A DNA stretch of 64,000 bases from Sphingomonas sp. ERG5 (GCF_000803065.1 NZ_JSXI01000063.1:1-64000); one strand, 5' to 3'. Counted from the stretch's first letter, positions 18,188-27,241 are shown. Made by a program: numbers and translations. Notes: generated from the letters alone by a model not told the origin.

Positions 18188-20857
18188 CTATTTGAGCGCC
18201 GCCTGCGCCGCCGCCAGCCGGGCGATCGGCACGCGGTAGGGCGAGGCGCTGACATAATCGAGCCCGATGCTTTCGCAGAACGCGATCGATGCCGGGTCGC
18301 CGCCATGCTCGCCGCAAATGCCGAGCTTGATGCCCGGGCGCGCCGCCCTGCCCCGTTCCGCCGCGATCTCGATCAGCTGCCCGACGCCCTCGATATCGAG
18401 GCTGACGAACGGGTCCTTGGCGTAGATGCCGCGCTCGACATAAGTGGTCAGGAAGCGCGCCGCGTCGTCGCGGCTCACCCCGAGCGTCGTCTGGGTCAAG
18501 TCATTGGTACCAAAGGAAAAGAATTCCCCGATCTCGGCAATCTCGCCCGCCATCAGCGCGGCGCGGGGCAGTTCGATCATCGTGCCGACGAGATACTCGA
18601 TCGTGCGGCCCTTGTCGGCGAACACCGCCTGCGCGGCCTTGTCGACGACGATCTTCATCAGCTCCAGCTCACGCCGCGTCGCGACCAGCGGGATCATCAC
18701 TTCGGGGATCGGCGCGTCGCCCGATTTCTCCGCGACTTCGACCGCCGCCTCGAAAATGGCGCGTGCCTGCATCTCGTAGATTTCGGGATAGGTCACGCCG
18801 AGCCGGCAGCCGCGATGGCCAAGCATCGGGTTGAATTCATGCAGTTCAGCCGCGCGACGCTTGAGGATCTCGACATCGACCCCGGCGGCCGCCGCGACCT
18901 CGGCGAATTCGCTTTCCTCATGCGGCAGGAATTCGTGCAGCGGCGGATCGAGCAAACGGATGGTGACGGGCAGGCCCGCCATCACCTCGAACAGCTGGAT
19001 GAAGTCGGCGCGCTGTTCGGGCAGGAGCTTGTCCAGCGCGGCGCGGCGGCCCTTCTCATCCTCGGCAAGGATCATCTGGCGCACCGCGGTGATCCGCGCC
19101 GCGTCGAAAAACATATGTTCGGTACGGCACAGGCCAATGCCCTCGGCGCCGAATTCGCGTGCGACCCGGGCGTCGAGTGGCGTTTCGGCATTGGCACGGA
19201 CCTTCAGGCGGCGAACACCATCGGCCCACACCATCAGCGTGCCGAAATCGCCCGACAGTTCGGGCTGCACGGTCGGCACCGCGCCGGCCATCACTTCGCC
19301 AGTGGTGCCGTCGATGGTGATCGTGTCGCCCTCGCGTATTTCGCGCCCGGCACTGCCGGTGCCGACGCGCATCACGCCCGCCTTGGCGTCGATCGAGATG
19401 GTGCCCGCGCCCGAGACGCAGGGACGCCCCATGCCGCGCGCGACCACCGCCGCATGGCTGGTCATGCCGCCGCGTGCGGTCAGGATGCCCTTGGCGGCGT
19501 GCATGCCGTGAATGTCTTCCGGCGACGTCTCGACGCGGATCAGGATCACGCTGTCGCCTGCCGCCGCACGCCGCTCCGCGGTGTCGCTGTCGAACACCGC
19601 CGCGCCGCTGGCGGCCCCCGGCGATGCCGGCAGCCCCTTGGTCAGCACATCGCGCACCGCGCTCGGGTCGAGCGTCGGGTGAAGCAATTGATCGAGCGCC
19701 TGCGGATCGACCCGCGCCACCGCTTCCTCGCGCGTGATCAGCCCTTCCTCGGCCATATCGACCGCGATCTTCAGCGCAGCCTTGGCGGTGCGCTTGCCCG
19801 AACGGGTCTGCAGCATCCACAATTTGCCCTGCTGCACGGTGAATTCGATGTCCTGCATGTCGCGGTAATGCGTCTCCAGCAGGTCGAACACTTTGGCCAG
19901 CTCGCCGAACACCGCGGGCATCGCCTCTTCCATCGAGGCCGGCTTGGCATTGGCGGTCTCGCGCGCGGCTTTGGTCAGATATTGCGGCGTGCGGATGCCG
20001 GCGACGACATCCTCACCCTGCGCGTTGATCAGGAATTCGCCATAATAAGCGCGGTCGCCCTTGGCCGGGTCACGCGTGAACGCCACGCCCGTCGCGGAGG
20101 TATCGCCCATATTGCCGAACACCATCGCCTGCACGTTCACGGCGGTGCCCCAGGCGGCGGGAATGTCGTTGAGGCGGCGATAGACCTTGGCGCGTTCCGA
20201 CTGCCACGATCCGAACACTGCGCCGACCGCGCCCCAGAGCTGGTCATGCACGTCCTGCGGGAAGGGCTTGTTCCACTGCGCCTCGACCAGCGCCTTATAT
20301 TCGGCGACCAGCGCCTGCAGGTCCTCGGCGGTCAGTTCGGTGTCGAGATAATAGCCCTTGTCCTCCTTGGCGATCTCGAGCGCTTCCTCGAAGCTGCCAT
20401 GATCGAGTTCGAGCACCACATCGGCATACATCTGGATGAAGCGGCGATAGCTGTCCCAGGCGAAGCGCGCGTCGCCCGAGGTGGCGGCAAGGCCCTTCAC
20501 CGTTTCGTCGTTGAGGCCGAGGTTGAGCACCGTGTCCATCATGCCCGGCATCGACGCACGCGCGCCGGAGCGGACCGAGACGAGCAGCGGATCCGACGCA
20601 TCGCCGAACTTCTTGGTCGTCACGCCCTCGATATGCGCGATGCCGGTGGCGACTTCGTCGCGCAGCGCCGGCGGAAAGGCGCGGCCTTCGTCATAATAGA
20701 CTTCGCAGAATTCAGTCGAGATGGTGAAGCCGGGCGGCACCGGCAGGCCAATCGAGGCCATTTCGGCGAGGTTCGCGCCCTTGCCGCCGAGCAGATTCTT
20801 GTCGCCCTTGCCCCCATCGGAAACCCCGCCGCCGAAGCGGTAGACGTACTGCGTCAT
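18188..20857 (-). CDS. ppdK: Pyruvate, phosphate dikinase
   Basis: An 889-residue enzyme of standard length that interconverts pyruvate + ATP + Pi with PEP + AMP + PPi. It has an N-terminal ATP-grasp region (to about 350), a phosphohistidine swivelling domain with catalytic His468 in GGMTSHAAVVARG (Thr466 is the position phosphorylated in regulated homologues) and a C-terminal PEP/pyruvate TIM barrel ending with the catalytic-Cys segment GICGEHGGDP. No regulatory-protein gene for it is nearby. The opposite strand is open for nearly the whole length, which is a codon-bias shadow. Confidence 0.97.
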   Translation of the reverse strand: MTQYVYRFGGGVSDGGKGDKNLLGGKGANLAEMASIGLPVPPGFTISTEFCEVYYDEGRAFPPALRDEVATGIAHIEGVTTKKFGDASDPLLVSVRSGARASMPGMMDTVLNLGLNDETVKGLAATSGDARFAWDSYRRFIQMYADVVLELDHGSFEEALEIAKEDKGYYLDTELTAEDLQALVAEYKALVEAQWNKPFPQDVHDQLWGAVGAVFGSWQSERAKVYRRLNDIPAAWGTAVNVQAMVFGNMGDTSATGVAFTRDPAKGDRAYYGEFLINAQGEDVVAGIRTPQYLTKAARETANAKPASMEEAMPAVFGELAKVFDLLETHYRDMQDIEFTVQQGKLWMLQTRSGKRTAKAALKIAVDMAEEGLITREEAVARVDPQALDQLLHPTLDPSAVRDVLTKGLPASPGAASGAAVFDSDTAERRAAAGDSVILIRVETSPEDIHGMHAAKGILTARGGMTSHAAVVARGMGRPCVSGAGTISIDAKAGVMRVGTGSAGREIREGDTITIDGTTGEVMAGAVPTVQPELSGDFGTLMVWADGVRRLKVRANAETPLDARVAREFGAEGIGLCRTEHMFFDAARITAVRQMILAEDEKGRRAALDKLLPEQRADFIQLFEVMAGLPVTIRLLDPPLHEFLPHEESEFAEVAAAAGVDVEILKRRAAELHEFNPMLGHRGCRLGVTYPEIYEMQARAIFEAAVEVAEKSGDAPIPEVMIPLVATRRELELMKIVVDKAAQAVFADKGRTIEYLVGTMIELPRAALMAGEIAEIGEFFSFGTNDLTQTTLGVSRDDAARFLTTYVERGIYAKDPFVSLDIEGVGQLIEIAAERGRAARPGIKLGICGEHGGDPASIAFCESIGLDYVSASPYRVPIARLAAAQAALK

Positions 20858-20900
20858 TCACTCGTCCCCATTAGATTTGTGCCGGCTGCCGTGAAAAGTG

Positions 20901-23228
20901 TCAGCCCTCGATCTTCGAAAAATCAGCGACCGAATGGACCGCGTCGCGCACCCGCAAAAGCAGCGCGAGCCGCGCGGCGCGCTTGTCCGGATCGGGATCA
21001 TTGACCGTCACGTCTTCGAAGAACTGGTCGATCGGCCCTCTCAGGCTCGCCAATGCCGCCATCGCCCCCTCGAAATCCTCCGCCGCCACGGCGTCACGTG
21101 CGCGCGGCTCAGCGGAATCGAGCGCGGCGACCAGCGCCCCTTCGGCGGGATCGCGGTCATACGCCACAAGCTTATCCTCGGCGGCGGTAAAGCCTTCCTT
21201 CTTGAGGATGTTCGCGGCGCGCTTGTACCCGGCGAGCAGGTTGGCGCCGTCCTCGGTGGTGACGAAGGATTGCAGGGCGTGAACGCGGGCGAGCAGGCGG
21301 ACGAGATCGTCCTCGCCGCCAAGCGCGAACACCGCGTCGATCAGGTCGTGACGGACGCCGGCTTCACGTTGCTGGACCTTGAGGCGGTCGGCGAAGAAGT
21401 CGAGGAGTAGTTGTTGGCCTTTGGCAATTTCTTCTATCATCGCCGCGATGTGAGGCTGATCGACCAAGTTATCTAAATATCGTTCTAGCGCTTCACCGTC
21501 GAGATCAACCCCTGCCCGATTAAACGCTTCAATGTCATTTTGCGTTTGCGGTTTGCTGAAAGCCCTCATGCGCTGAGGAACCAGAGTCTTCAAAACCTTA
21601 CGGTAGAGCAACCGGATCGGCAGACGGTGTTGTCCATCAACGAGGAGTCGGATAACCGCCAAAGCTGCGCGTCGTAGAGCAAACGGATCTCGCGACCCCG
21701 ATGGCAATTCGTCGGCGCCAAAAAAGGCAATGAGAGTATCCAGCTTATCCGCCAACGACACCGCCACCGTTACCGGCGCAGTCGGCACATCATCGCCCTG
21801 CCCGACTGGCTTGTAATGATCGCGGATCGCCTCGGCGACTTCGGCGGGTTCGCCCTGCGCGGCGGCGTAATAGCCGCCCATCAGGCCCTGTAGCTCGGGG
21901 AATTCGCCGACCATGCCGGTGACGAGATCGGCCTTGCACAGGCGTGCGGCGCGTTCGGCCATATCGGCAAGCTGCGCCCGTTCCTCCGCCGTCATCCCCG
22001 CGAAAGCGGGGATCCCGCTGCCTTGTGCGGTTTCCGACGGCGAAGCAGAAGAAGTAGAAGAAGCGGGATCCCCGCTTTCGCGGGGATGACGGGTGGTCGG
22101 ATCGGCGCCGACAATGCCTTCCTCGACCAGCCACCTTGCCAGCTTCGCGACGCGGTCGACCTTGTCCGCCACCGTGCCGAGTTTCTCATGGAATATGATG
22201 CGGTCGAGCTTCTTCGCCTGCGCCTCGAGCGGCACTTTCAGATCGGTCTCGTAGAAGAATTTCGCGTCCGACAGCCGCGCCGCCAGCACCTTGCGGTTGC
22301 CGTCGATGATCTTCGCGCCGCCATCGACCGCGTCGATGTTGGCGGTGCACACGAACGCATTGGCGAGCTTGCCGCCCGCATCGCGGCACACGAAATATTT
22401 CTGGTTCACCCGCGCGGTGAGCTGGATCACTTCGGGCGGCACCGCCAGAAACGCTTCGTCGAAGCGGCCGAGCAACGGCACCGGCCATTCGGTCAGCCCG
22501 GCATTCTCGGTCAGCAGGCCTTCGTCCTGCACCAGTTCCAGCCCGGCCTTGCGCGCGGCCATGGTCGCGCCGAGCGCAATGATCTGGCGGCGTTCGGCCT
22601 GGTCGACAATGACATGCGCATCGCGCAATTGCTCGGCATAGGTCGCCGCGCTGGTGATGGTGATCGCAGCCGGAGCATGAAAGCGGTGGCCGACGGTGGT
22701 CGCGCCCGAGGCGATCCCGGCGATCTGGCACGGCACGATCGTCTCGCCGAGCAAGGCGATGATGCCCTGGAGCGGGCGGACCCATTTGAGGCTTTCGGTC
22801 GAGGCCGAGGCATCGCCCCAGCGCATCGATTTGGGCCAGGGGAAAGCACGGATGATCGCCGGGATCGCCTCCGCCAGCACATCAGCGGTCGCGCGGCCAG
22901 GCTTTTCGACCACGGCGAAATAGATGCCGTCACGGTCGATCAGCTGATCCTGCGTCAGGCCGGTCTTGCGCAGAAAGCCTTCCAGCGCCTGGGGCGGTGC
23001 GGAGGTCTTCGGGCCCTTGGTCTCCTCCGACACCGCTTCGGTCTGAAGCGGCAGGTCGCGGGCGATCAAGGTCAGGCGGCGCGGCGTGGCGAGCGTTTCG
23101 AGCGCGCCGGCCTTCAGGCCCGCCTTGTCGAGCTCAGCGGCAAACAGCCGCGCGAGATCGTCACGCGCCTTGTCCTGCATGCGCGCCGGAATCTCTTCCG
23201 AACGGAGTTCGAGCAGGAAATCGGTCAT
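20901..23228 (-). CDS. glyS: Glycine--tRNA ligase beta subunit with an in-frame repeat insertion
   Basis: A 775-residue beta subunit of heterotetrameric glycyl-tRNA synthetase; the E. coli protein is about 690 residues. The N-terminal MTDFLLELRSEEIPARMQ and the conserved middle (VNQKYFVCRD, KFFYETDLK) are standard, and the C-terminus carries the DALR-type anticodon-binding region. Residues about 380-413 (HPRESGDPASS to GIPAFAGMT) are encoded by a 100-bp palindromic repeat inserted in frame, an insertion absent from typical GlyS. The ATG at 23228 follows GGAGGAG, which is itself part of another repeat element. It is cotranscribed with glyQ. Confidence 0.95.
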   Translation of the reverse strand: MTDFLLELRSEEIPARMQDKARDDLARLFAAELDKAGLKAGALETLATPRRLTLIARDLPLQTEAVSEETKGPKTSAPPQALEGFLRKTGLTQDQLIDRDGIYFAVVEKPGRATADVLAEAIPAIIRAFPWPKSMRWGDASASTESLKWVRPLQGIIALLGETIVPCQIAGIASGATTVGHRFHAPAAITITSAATYAEQLRDAHVIVDQAERRQIIALGATMAARKAGLELVQDEGLLTENAGLTEWPVPLLGRFDEAFLAVPPEVIQLTARVNQKYFVCRDAGGKLANAFVCTANIDAVDGGAKIIDGNRKVLAARLSDAKFFYETDLKVPLEAQAKKLDRIIFHEKLGTVADKVDRVAKLARWLVEEGIVGADPTTRHPRESGDPASSTSSASPSETAQGSGIPAFAGMTAEERAQLADMAERAARLCKADLVTGMVGEFPELQGLMGGYYAAAQGEPAEVAEAIRDHYKPVGQGDDVPTAPVTVAVSLADKLDTLIAFFGADELPSGSRDPFALRRAALAVIRLLVDGQHRLPIRLLYRKVLKTLVPQRMRAFSKPQTQNDIEAFNRAGVDLDGEALERYLDNLVDQPHIAAMIEEIAKGQQLLLDFFADRLKVQQREAGVRHDLIDAVFALGGEDDLVRLLARVHALQSFVTTEDGANLLAGYKRAANILKKEGFTAAEDKLVAYDRDPAEGALVAALDSAEPRARDAVAAEDFEGAMAALASLRGPIDQFFEDVTVNDPDPDKRAARLALLLRVRDAVHSVADFSKIEG
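21991..22090. repeat. Palindromic repeat element inside glyS
   Basis: Two 29-base arms (21991-22019 and 22062-22090) are perfect reverse complements of each other around a 42-base centre. Each arm contains an inner palindrome (CCCCGCGAAAGCGGGG). On the glyS strand the arms encode HPRESGDP and GIPAFAGMT, the residue strings this repeat family is known for when it lies inside genes. The family is usually intergenic in sphingomonads and other proteobacteria. Here it is read through without a stop codon. Confidence 0.93.
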
Positions 23229-23236
23229 ATTGTGCT

Positions 23237-23365
23237 CCTCCCCGGAACGGGGAGGGGGACCGCGCGCTTCTTCAGCGCGTGGTGGAGGGGGACCTCCACA
23301 AGCGTAACGTCCGAGGCACGCCCCCTCCACCAGCTACGCTGGTCCCCCTCCCCGTTCCGGGGAGG
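23237..23365. repeat. Nested palindromic repeat between glyQ and glyS
   Basis: Outer arms 23237-23261 and 23341-23365 are perfect 25-base reverse complements; inner arms 23281-23291 and 23321-23331 are perfect 11-base reverse complements (GGTGGAGGGGG type). Each outer arm is itself a hairpin of 8 bp around GAA or TTC. On the glyS strand, the end of the element provides the GGGGAGGAG ribosome binding site of glyS. It is probably a mobile or formerly mobile intergenic repeat. Confidence 0.9.
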
Positions 23366-23379
23366 ATTTAAGAGAGCCG

Positions 23380-24282
23380 TCACGCCGCCCACCCGTTCTT
23401 GTCCATCCATGCCTGGCAGCTGCCCTTCGCCAGATCGCGCACCCGGCCCATATAGGCCTGGCGTTCCGCGACCGAGATCACGCCGCGCGCCTGCAACAGG
23501 TTGAAGACATGGCTCGCCTTGATCGCCTGCTCGTATGCGGGGATCGGCAGTTCATTGGCGAGGCAATTCTCGCATTCCGCCGCCGCCTTGCGGAACAGGT
23601 CGAACAGCGTGTCGGTGTCGGCGATCTCGAAATTCCATTTCGACATCTCACGCTCATTTTCGAGGAAGACGTCGCCATAGCTCACCGCCGGCACGTTGCG
23701 TCCCTCGGGCACGTCATTGTACGCGAGGTCGTAGATCGAATCCTTGTTCTGCAAATACATGGCGAGGCGTTCGAGCCCATAAGTCAGCTCGCCCGCGACC
23801 GGCTTGCAGTCGAACCCGCCCATTTGCTGGAAATAGGTGAACTGAGTCACTTCCATCCCGTCGCACCACACTTCCCAGCCCAGACCCCAGGCGCCGAGCG
23901 TGGGCGATTCCCAGTCATCCTCGACAAAGCGGATGTCGTGATGGGTGAAATCGATGCCGATCGCGGCCAGGCTGCCGAGATAGAGTTCCTGCAGGTTGGG
24001 CGGGCTTGGCTTCAGAATCACCTGATACTGGTAATAATGCTGCAGCCGGTTGGGATTCTCACCATAGCGACCATCGGTCGGGCGGCGGCATGGCTGCACG
24101 AACGCGGCGTTCCACGTATCGGGGCCAAGCGCGCGCAAGGTGGTCGCGGTATGGAAAGTGCCGGCGCCCATTTCCATGTCGTAAGGCTGCAGGATCAGGC
24201 AGCCATGATCGCTCCAATAGTCATGGAGCGTCAGGATCATGCGCTGAAAGCTCAGCGGCTTGGTGTCGGGACCAGCGGTCAC
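23380..24282 (-). CDS. glyQ: Glycine--tRNA ligase alpha subunit
   Basis: The catalytic alpha subunit of tetrameric glycyl-tRNA synthetase: LQPYDMEMGAGTFH and QPCRRPTDGRYGENPNRLQH are class II signature regions, and QFTYFQQMGG and GELTYGLERLAMY follow. Starting at the GTG at 24282 gives 300 residues and places the start just before the conserved LSFQ...ILTL, as in homologues. An ATG at 24336 and a GTG at 24360 in the same frame are alternatives with poor ribosome binding sites. It is upstream of glyS, separated by a palindromic repeat. Confidence 0.93.
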   Translation of the reverse strand: MTAGPDTKPLSFQRMILTLHDYWSDHGCLILQPYDMEMGAGTFHTATTLRALGPDTWNAAFVQPCRRPTDGRYGENPNRLQHYYQYQVILKPSPPNLQELYLGSLAAIGIDFTHHDIRFVEDDWESPTLGAWGLGWEVWCDGMEVTQFTYFQQMGGFDCKPVAGELTYGLERLAMYLQNKDSIYDLAYNDVPEGRNVPAVSYGDVFLENEREMSKWNFEIADTDTLFDLFRKAAAECENCLANELPIPAYEQAIKASHVFNLLQARGVISVAERQAYMGRVRDLAKGSCQAWMDKNGWAA

Positions 24283-24360
24283 GCGGCGGAAACCCTTCGC
24301 AAGTGCGGGATAAAAAGCGCCGCCGCTTTGGCGCATGGCCTCTTTAGGGTCAACTGGCAC

Positions 24361-24751
24361 GGATCGACCGGTGCGATTGAATCGGCGTGATCATCCCCGC
24401 CCCGAAGCGCTTTGGAACAGTGCCGCCAGCGCCGTCATTTTCCCGCAGCTGCGGGAGTTGTTGCGGGAGTTTCCGGGGGAAAATGCTTTTTGAGGGTTCT
24501 GCGGGAGGCTGCGGGAAAAGCTGCGGGAGTTTTGATGGATCCGCACGGGAGTTTTTCGCGCGTGCTGCGGGAGTGACGGGAAAAAGCGGGCGTGAGAGTC
24601 ATGATCGGCTCGGTTCCGGGTCTGGTTGAGTCAAATGGTCGGTCGACTGTTCTTTCTTCGCCGCACACAGGATGCGCGCCGGAGAGCGAGCATGATGCCG
24701 CCGGCGAGTGATGTGAATCGAACCGAGTGAAGTGAGGGGAGAGGCCATGGC
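24361..24751. other. Gene-free stretch upstream of glyQ and the first TraB/GumN gene
   Basis: This 391-base divergent intergenic region has no convincing coding frame. Its left half holds a degenerate array of TGCGGGAG units (entered separately). The right half is unremarkable and ends with a GGGGAGAGG box (24736-24744) placed 7 bases before the ATG at 24752. Promoters for both flanking genes must lie here, but no consensus stands out. Confidence 0.6.
24442..24573. repeat. Degenerate TGCGGGAG repeat array
   Basis: Seven copies of CTGCGGGAG or close variants occur within 132 bases, near 24449, 24462, 24499, 24509, 24521, 24544 and 24565, usually followed by TT or TTT. The first is part of a 15-base palindrome (TCCCGCAGCTGCGGGA region, 24441-24456). 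Spacing is irregular (10 to 37 bases), so this is neither a CRISPR nor a strict tandem repeat. It lies between glyQ and the TraB/GumN cluster. Confidence 0.75.
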
Positions 24752-25969
24752 ATGTGGCGCGCCCGAAGCGCCGGTGCGGCGATTGACGGCGGGTCGGCTT
24801 TGGGCTTGTTAACCATGATGAACCGGGGGCTGGTCGCGCGTAAGCCGGGCTACGGCGTGGGGGGACGGCGCGGTGCGGCCGGGATGGCCGCCCTGTTGCT
24901 GGTCATCGGCGCGCAATCCGCCGCTGCCCGGCATATCCCCTATCCGGCGATCCCCGACACGCCGATCGTCACGTCGCGTCATGCGCCGCCGCGAATCGTC
25001 TATCCGAAACTGCCGGCCGACGAGCGCGTCACGCCCGACGATTTCGTTTATGACGACGATGCCGAGGATTTGCCGTCGGCGGCGCAACAGGCAGCGCTGA
25101 TCGACCGGCTGAAGCTGGCGCAGCTCTCGCAGAATTACCGCCCGCACCCCGCCATCTGGCGGATCGCCGATCACGACACGACGCTGTATCTGTTCGGCAC
25201 GATCCATGTCCTGCCGCCCGGCTTCGAATGGCGCGACGCCGCGGTCGACCGGATCGCCGCCGAAGCGCAGACCCTGATCGTCGAAGCCGTCGATGACGGT
25301 GTTGCGGGGAACGGTCTCGCGGCGATCGACTTGCTCACGGGCGCGCAGCGCAAGGGGCTGCGGCCACCACCGCTTGCCGCGCGCGTCTCGCCCAGCCACC
25401 GTGCGGCACTGGCGCGGTTTCGCGCGGCACTGCCGCCCCAGGCGAACAGCATGATGGACGCGCTGCCGACCTGGATCGCGGCGGTCGCGGTGTCGTTCGT
25501 GCGCGATTATCGCAGCGGCGAGATACCGGGCCCGGGCGCCGATGACTGGTTCGAGGAGAATTTCCGCGCACGCGGCCGCCCGGTCGAGGAAATCGAAGAT
25601 GGCGCGCAGGTGATGGCGACTGTGGATGCGATCCCGGAAGCCGATCAGCGCCGGATGCTCGACCGGGCGCTCGACGCGCCGCAACTCTCGCGTGCCGAAA
25701 TGCGCGCCTCGATCCATGCCTGGGCCAGGGGCGAAGTCGGGCCCGGATCAGCGCTGACCGTCGACCTGCAATCGGTCACCGGGTCGGCGGCGCTGTCGGC
25801 GCCCTTGCTCACCGATCGCAACCAGGCCTGGACCGGGGAATTGATCCGGCGGCTGCGGACCGGGCGTGGCACGATATTGTTCGCGGCGGGCGCGGGGCAT
25901 TTTATCGGGCCGGGATCAGTGATCGACCTGCTCGAGCGGCGGGGCATCAAGGTCACGCGTATCCAGTAG
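24752..25969 (+). CDS. TraB/GumN-family protein (first of three)
   Basis: A protein of 405 residues from ATG 24752, which has a well-placed GGGGAGAGG box; starts at 24815 or 24818 are alternatives. A hydrophobic stretch ending ALLLVIGAQSAAA, about residues 45-58, looks like an export signal. The TraB/GumN core begins at about 135: HPAIWRIADHDTTLYLFGTIH. The closing motif FAAGAGHFIGPGSV is near residue 380. The GTIH and GAGH histidines are the conserved pair that links this family to the Tiki-type putative metalloproteases. A 110-residue Pro-rich N-terminal extension is absent from the two paralogues that follow. Confidence 0.85.
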   Translation: MWRARSAGAAIDGGSALGLLTMMNRGLVARKPGYGVGGRRGAAGMAALLLVIGAQSAAARHIPYPAIPDTPIVTSRHAPPRIVYPKLPADERVTPDDFVYDDDAEDLPSAAQQAALIDRLKLAQLSQNYRPHPAIWRIADHDTTLYLFGTIHVLPPGFEWRDAAVDRIAAEAQTLIVEAVDDGVAGNGLAAIDLLTGAQRKGLRPPPLAARVSPSHRAALARFRAALPPQANSMMDALPTWIAAVAVSFVRDYRSGEIPGPGADDWFEENFRARGRPVEEIEDGAQVMATVDAIPEADQRRMLDRALDAPQLSRAEMRASIHAWARGEVGPGSALTVDLQSVTGSAALSAPLLTDRNQAWTGELIRRLRTGRGTILFAAGAGHFIGPGSVIDLLERRGIKVTRIQ

Positions 25970-26023
25970 TTCGGGCGTTGCCCGTGACGAACCCGATCCG
26001 GCACGACCGCCAATCCCGCGCAG

Positions 26024-26068
26024 CCAGTCTCCTGGGGCCCAATCTCCGGGGGGCCAGTCTCCTGGGGG
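26024..26068. repeat. Three-copy 15-bp tandem repeat
   Basis: Three adjacent 15-base units lie at 26024-26038, 26039-26053 and 26054-26068. Units one and three share CCAGTCTCCTGGGG; the middle one is CCAATCTCCGGGGGG. They lie in the 227-base gap between the first and second TraB/GumN genes, upstream of the likely promoter of the second. It may be a small satellite; no function is evident. Confidence 0.8.
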
Positions 26069-26196
26069 GGGGCCTTCATCTGGGAACCTGTCACCCCAAC
26101 TGCGGCGATAACCTTTTTATGATGATGCTTCCGCTAGGCTTTCGCGCAAGACGCCCCCATCTTCCTCCCGATCCAGCTGTTAAGGACTCGAACTTC

Positions 26197-27120
26197 ATGA
26201 AGCGTTTCATCGCCGCGCTGATCGCGGCAATCCTGTCGGCAACATCAGCCTGGGCGCAAACCCCCGCCCCCACCCCGTCGCCCAATCCGACAGCCGCACC
26301 CGCCGGGAAGGTCGAGGCGGACCCGGCCTTGTGGGTGGTCAAGGACAAGGACACGACGATCTATCTGTTCGGCACCTTTCATGCGCTGAAGCCCAATCTC
26401 AACTGGTTCGACGGCCCGGTGAAAGCCGCGTTCGACGCCAGCGACCAGGTCGTGCTCGAACTCAATATGCCGGAGGCGGCCGAAGCGCAGAAGATCATCA
26501 TGCCGCTTGCAACCGATACCAGCGGCAAGAAGCTGTCCGACAAGATCCCGCAGGACAAGCGCGCGGCCTATACCGCCGGCATGACCAGGCTTGGCCTGCC
26601 GCCCGCCGCGGTCGAGCAATATGAACCCTGGTTCGTCAGCATCATGCTGTCGCAAATGGCCATGCAAAAGGCCGGCTTCAGCGCCGAGAACGGCACCGAG
26701 GCGCAGCTGACCAAGGCGGCCAAGGCAGCGGGTAAGCGCCTGTCAGGCTTCGAGACCATGACTCAGCAGCTCGGCTATTTCGATACGCTGCCGGAGGCGG
26801 CGCAGGTCGTGTTCCTGATGAGCAGCATCGAGGAAGCCGAGGAATTCGGCCCGAAGATCAATGAAATGCTCGGCTATTGGAGCAAGGGACAGGATGTGAA
26901 GCTGGGCGAAATGATGAATGAGGACCTGAAGGATTCGCGCTCGCTGTACGATGTGCTGCTGAAGAATCGCAACCAGCGCTGGGCGACGGTGATCGCCGAT
27001 CGCATGAAGCAGCCGGGCACGGTGTTCGTCGCGGTCGGCGCGGGCCATCTGGCCGGCCCGGACAGCGTGCAGCGCCAGCTCGCCCGCTACGGACTGAAGG
27101 CCACCCGAGTCCTGCATTGA
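26197..27120 (+). CDS. TraB/GumN-family protein (second of three), exported
   Basis: A 307-residue protein from ATG 26197, with a TAAGGA box about 10 bases upstream. It has a classic signal peptide (MKRFIAALIAAILSATSAWAQ), a short Pro/Ala linker and then the full TraB/GumN domain: DPALWVVKDKDTTIYLFGTFH (His of the first motif) to VGAGHLAGPDSVQ near residue 285. It is a likely periplasmic protein of unproven activity. It has the most complete and ordinary family architecture of the three copies. Confidence 0.9.
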   Translation: MKRFIAALIAAILSATSAWAQTPAPTPSPNPTAAPAGKVEADPALWVVKDKDTTIYLFGTFHALKPNLNWFDGPVKAAFDASDQVVLELNMPEAAEAQKIIMPLATDTSGKKLSDKIPQDKRAAYTAGMTRLGLPPAAVEQYEPWFVSIMLSQMAMQKAGFSAENGTEAQLTKAAKAAGKRLSGFETMTQQLGYFDTLPEAAQVVFLMSSIEEAEEFGPKINEMLGYWSKGQDVKLGEMMNEDLKDSRSLYDVLLKNRNQRWATVIADRMKQPGTVFVAVGAGHLAGPDSVQRQLARYGLKATRVLH

Positions 27121-27174
27121 TCCGTGGTTTTCCTCCAGGGCACCATCGACTTGGGTGGAATAGCCTTCCTCCGT

Positions 27175-27241
27175 CCGTTCGGGCTGAGCCCGTCGAAGCC
27201 CATGCGCTGCGCGTACCCTTCGACGGGCTCAGGGTGAACGG
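27175..27241. repeat. Palindromic repeat, GGGCTGAGCCCGTCGAAG type
   Basis: Arms at about 27175-27198 and 27218-27241 are reverse complements except at one trinucleotide (CCC against GGT). The element begins CCGTTC and ends GAACGG. It belongs to the same family as the elements at 27270-27344 and 35266-35394, all containing a TCGACNNGCTC-type core. It lies between the second and third TraB/GumN genes. Confidence 0.88.

Noticed and set aside
18305..21004. A very long open frame antisense to ppdK
   Set aside because: High G+C codon bias keeps reverse frames open. Its translation is rich in Arg, His and Asp with no recognisable domain, while the ppdK strand has full family motifs.
24282..24360. 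Longer N-terminus for glyQ
   Set aside because: The extra codons lack a good ribosome binding site and do not fit the usual start of the family; both upstream starts are kept as alternatives in the entry.
24442..24573. TGCGGGAG array as a possible CRISPR
   Set aside because: The unit is 9 bases, spacing is irregular (10-37 bases) and there are no cas genes nearby.
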